A stretch of 7,001 nt of DNA from Pseudomonadota bacterium (lineage in GTDB: Bacteria; Pseudomonadota; Alphaproteobacteria; Rhizobiales; Xanthobacteraceae), in contig JAJYAH010000360.1 of the NCBI GenBank assembly GCA_021779635.1, positions 1-7,001 on the forward strand, written 5' to 3'. Position numbers and translations under genes: made by a program. Below the pieces are notes generated by a model. That model did no database searches. It was not told where the DNA came from and saw only the letters and a program-made list of their open reading frames with translations. Positions within the stretch are counted from its first letter, which is position 1. Each line of letters begins with the position of its first letter. Shown one piece after another: positions 5,414 through 7,001 of the stretch.

Positions 5414-5439
5414 TGTCATTTTTCTTTTTTCACCGGACT
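5414..5439 (+). repeat. Candidate terminal inverted repeat of the TniA transposon
   Basis: It starts TGTCATTTTTC and continues through a T-run to CACCGGACT. The position upstream of an inward tniA-like gene and the TGTC start fit a Tn402/Tn7-type end. The inner limit is arbitrary, since the matching end is outside the window. Confidence 0.55.
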
Positions 5440-5529
5440 CCGCCGGACTGAATATTAACAGGTTTCGCTCACCCTGAATGGAAAGATTCTGCCGGGTTGG
5501 CAGGAATTTCGCCCTTAATCGTCGGACTC
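5433..5529 (+). repeat. Short repeats between the terminus and tniA, possible transposase sites
   Basis: CCGGACT occurs at 5433-5439 and 5443-5449, one helical turn apart, and CGGACTC recurs at 5523-5529. CAGG followed by TTTCGC occurs at 5459-5468 and again, with AA between, at 5501-5512. Tn402/Tn5053 ends carry multiple TniA-binding repeats, so these are candidates. The copies are short and imperfect. Apart from these repeats, 5440-5552 shows no gene. Confidence 0.4.
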
Positions 5530-5552
5530 TGGCAGGGGTGAAGGGAGGCGAC

Positions 5553-7001
5553 GTGACACTGCGGGATCGCGACAAGCTTGGCGTCGATGACGTGAGTTGG
5601 GCGGAAGCCGTGGCGCGCGAGCCGGTCATTCGATCTTTGACCAGCGGGTCGCGATTGGCGAGGGCGGATGTCGCGGCCGCTTGCCGGGTTCTGGGACTGA
5701 GCCGCAGCCGATTGTACGCCCTTATCGAAAGATATCGGAACGCTCCGGTGACGAGTTCGCTGGCTTCGGCGCCTCCGGGCCCGAAACTCGGGTCGCGTCG
5801 CTTGTCGCGGGAGCAAGAAGCGGTGGTCGAGGAGGCCATTCGCGATGTCTATCTAACGCGTCAGAAGGCGTCGGTCAGCGTGCTGCACGACGAAACCCGC
5901 CGCCTTTGCCGAACGCGCGGACTGACGCCTCCGTCGTGGAAAGCTGTACGCGCGCGGGTGGAAAGCCTCGATCGTTACAAGCTTGTCAGCCGCCGCGAAG
6001 GCGCCAAAGCGGCGCGCGACCGGCTGAAGCCCGTGACGCAGGAGTACCGCGCCGACCATGCGCTGCAAATCATCCAGATCGACCACACCCGCGTCGATCT
6101 CTTCGTGGTCGACGCCGTGCATCGCCAGCCGATCCAGCGGCCCTGGCTGACGTTGGCGATCGATGTCGCCAGCCGGATGGTGGCGGGATTTTACCTCAGC
6201 CTGGAGGCGCCGTCGTCGGCGTCGGTCGCGCTGGCGATTCATCACGCGGCGACGCCGAAGGCGCCATGGCTCGCGGCGCGCGGCGTCGATCTCGAATGGC
6301 CGGTCGCGGGGCTGCCGGATTTTGTCCATGTCGATAACGGCCGCGAATTCCGCGCCCGGGCGTTGGAGCGCGGGGCGGCCGAACACGGAATCGAGCTAAC
6401 TCACCGCCCCGTGGCGACGCCGCATTATGGCGGCCACATCGAGCGATTGATCGGCACGTTGATGGGCGCTGTGCACATGCTGCCGGGCACGACGTTCAGC
6501 TCGGTGGCCGATCGCGGCGATTACGATCCGGAACGGCATGCCGTGATGACGCTCGACGAGCTTGAGCGCTGGCTCGTGCTGGAAATCGTTGGCCGTTACC
6601 ATGCGACCGTCCACAGTCGTCTGTGCGTCCCGCCGAACGCGGCGTGGCGTGAGGCGGTGGGACGGCGTCGGGAGGCTGTGCGGCTGCCGCATGACGAACG
6701 GCGGTTCCTGTACGATTTCCTGCCGTTCGAGGAGCGGCGCATTCGCCGCGACGGGCTGCATCTTTTTGGGCTGCGCTATTGGGACGATGCGCTGAGCCCA
6801 TGGGCGGGGCGCCTCGATCGCCGGTTGCGCGTCAAATACGACCCGCGCGATCTGTCGCGCGTGTTCGTGGAGGGCCCCGACGGCGCCCACTGGCCGGCGA
6901 CCTTCGCTGATCTCGGGCGTCCGCGCATATCGCTGGGCGAGCATCGCCGAGCCTTGGCCGCGCTGCGGGAGAGGGGCGTTCGGCTCACGGACGAGCAGCT
7001 G
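5553..7001 (+). CDS. tniA: TniA/TnsB-like DDE transposase (partial, 483 codons)
   Basis: This is the catalytic transposase of a Tn402/Tn5053-type element, related to TnsB and MuA. In order it shows an N-terminal helix-turn-helix (about 38-62, L-G-L-S-R-S-R-L-Y-A-L-I), a second DNA-binding region (about 95-150, Y-L-T-R-Q-K to S-L-D-R-Y-K-L-V-S-R-R-E-G), and the RNase-H-like core. The triad is Asp177 (Q-I-D-H-T), Asp261 (V-H-V-D-N-G) and Glu297 (G-G-H-I-E-R), a D-D-35-E spacing. L-P-G-T-T-F-S and the later Mu-C-like beta domain (K-Y-D-P-R-D-L-S-R-V-F-V) are strongly TniA-like. TniA is about 560 residues, so roughly 75 are beyond the edge. I chose GTG 5553 because AAGGGAGG (5541-5548) precedes it. 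An in-frame ATG at 5478 without a ribosome site would add 25 residues. Confidence 0.93.
   Translation, partial: MTLRDRDKLGVDDVSWAEAVAREPVIRSLTSGSRLARADVAAACRVLGLSRSRLYALIERYRNAPVTSSLASAPPGPKLGSRRLSREQEAVVEEAIRDVYLTRQKASVSVLHDETRRLCRTRGLTPPSWKAVRARVESLDRYKLVSRREGAKAARDRLKPVTQEYRADHALQIIQIDHTRVDLFVVDAVHRQPIQRPWLTLAIDVASRMVAGFYLSLEAPSSASVALAIHHAATPKAPWLAARGVDLEWPVAGLPDFVHVDNGREFRARALERGAAEHGIELTHRPVATPHYGGHIERLIGTLMGAVHMLPGTTFSSVADRGDYDPERHAVMTLDELERWLVLEIVGRYHATVHSRLCVPPNAAWREAVGRRREAVRLPHDERRFLYDFLPFEERRIRRDGLHLFGLRYWDDALSPWAGRLDRRLRVKYDPRDLSRVFVEGPDGAHWPATFADLGRPRISLGEHRRALAALRERGVRLTDEQL

Larger units (their letters stand above)
5414..7001 (+). mobile_element. Tn402/Tn5053-type transposon, left part (runs off window)
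   Basis: A terminus beginning TGTCATTTT at 5414 is followed by an inward TniA-like transposase 139 bases in. The nine-base start equals that of the Tn402 inverted repeat as I remember it. Beyond this the sequence diverges (TCTTTTTTCACCGG rather than the CAGAAGAC of Tn402), so it is a distant relative. The other end, and the expected tniB and tniQ, lie to the right. Tn402-type elements make 5-bp target duplications; AGAAT (5409-5413) would be the left copy. Confidence 0.6.

Noticed and set aside
5360..5839. 159-codon minus-strand frame across the transposon end
   Set aside because: It crosses the proposed transposon terminus and lies antisense to the TniA start. No motif is visible.
5597..6337. 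246-codon open frame on the plus strand
   Set aside because: It overlaps the TniA-like gene in another frame. The DDE triad and family motifs are in the other frame.
1..7001. CRISPR array, tRNA or rRNA gene
   Set aside because: No regularly spaced repeats, cloverleaf or rRNA-like sequence was seen on either strand by eye.

Overview
The window is a stack of mobile DNA and small toxin-antitoxin-like gene pairs from a GC-rich genome. Dense coding, GTG and TTG starts, and protein flavours typical of rhizobia, methylotrophs and relatives suggest an alphaproteobacterium, probably Hyphomicrobiales. That placement is an inference from style, not from a marker gene. No core metabolic gene is present.

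Region 1 (1-2738) is an ISAs1-family insertion sequence split by a second element. The 5' part of its transposase gene runs in from the left edge and ends in the conserved H-W-G motif. The 3' part resumes at W-G-I-E-N-R-L-H-W at 2505, runs to a stop at 2723, and is followed by a probable terminal inverted repeat ending at 2738. Between the halves lies a compact element of about 2.4 kb holding a 705-residue large serine recombinase (minus strand), a small overlapping leader ORF, a good sigma70-like promoter at its right end and a hairpin at its left end. Joining the two copies of TGGGG (95-99 and 2505-2509) restores the transposase reading frame exactly.

Region 2 (2785-3436, plus strand) is an overlapping DUF4160-DUF2442 pair, a common toxin-antitoxin-like arrangement. 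It starts 46 bases after the end of the ISAs1 copy.

Region 3 (5247 down to 3486, minus strand) is a three-gene operon: a DUF433 antitoxin-like protein, a DUF5615 PIN-like toxin and a 386-residue tyrosine recombinase with a full catalytic set. Both gene junctions are one-base TGATG overlaps, so the integrase appears translationally coupled to the toxin-antitoxin pair. The integrase converges on the DUF4160-DUF2442 pair.

Region 4 (5414-7001, plus strand) is the start of a Tn402/Tn5053-type transposon. A terminus beginning TGTCATTTT lies 139 bases upstream of a TniA/TnsB-like DDE transposase, with short repeats between. The gene is cut by the window edge at codon 483. TniB and TniQ would be expected further right.

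The most notable points are the precise split of ISAs1 by a recombinase-only element, the integrase fused by translational coupling to a toxin-antitoxin operon, and the divergent Tn402-like terminus just upstream of that operon.
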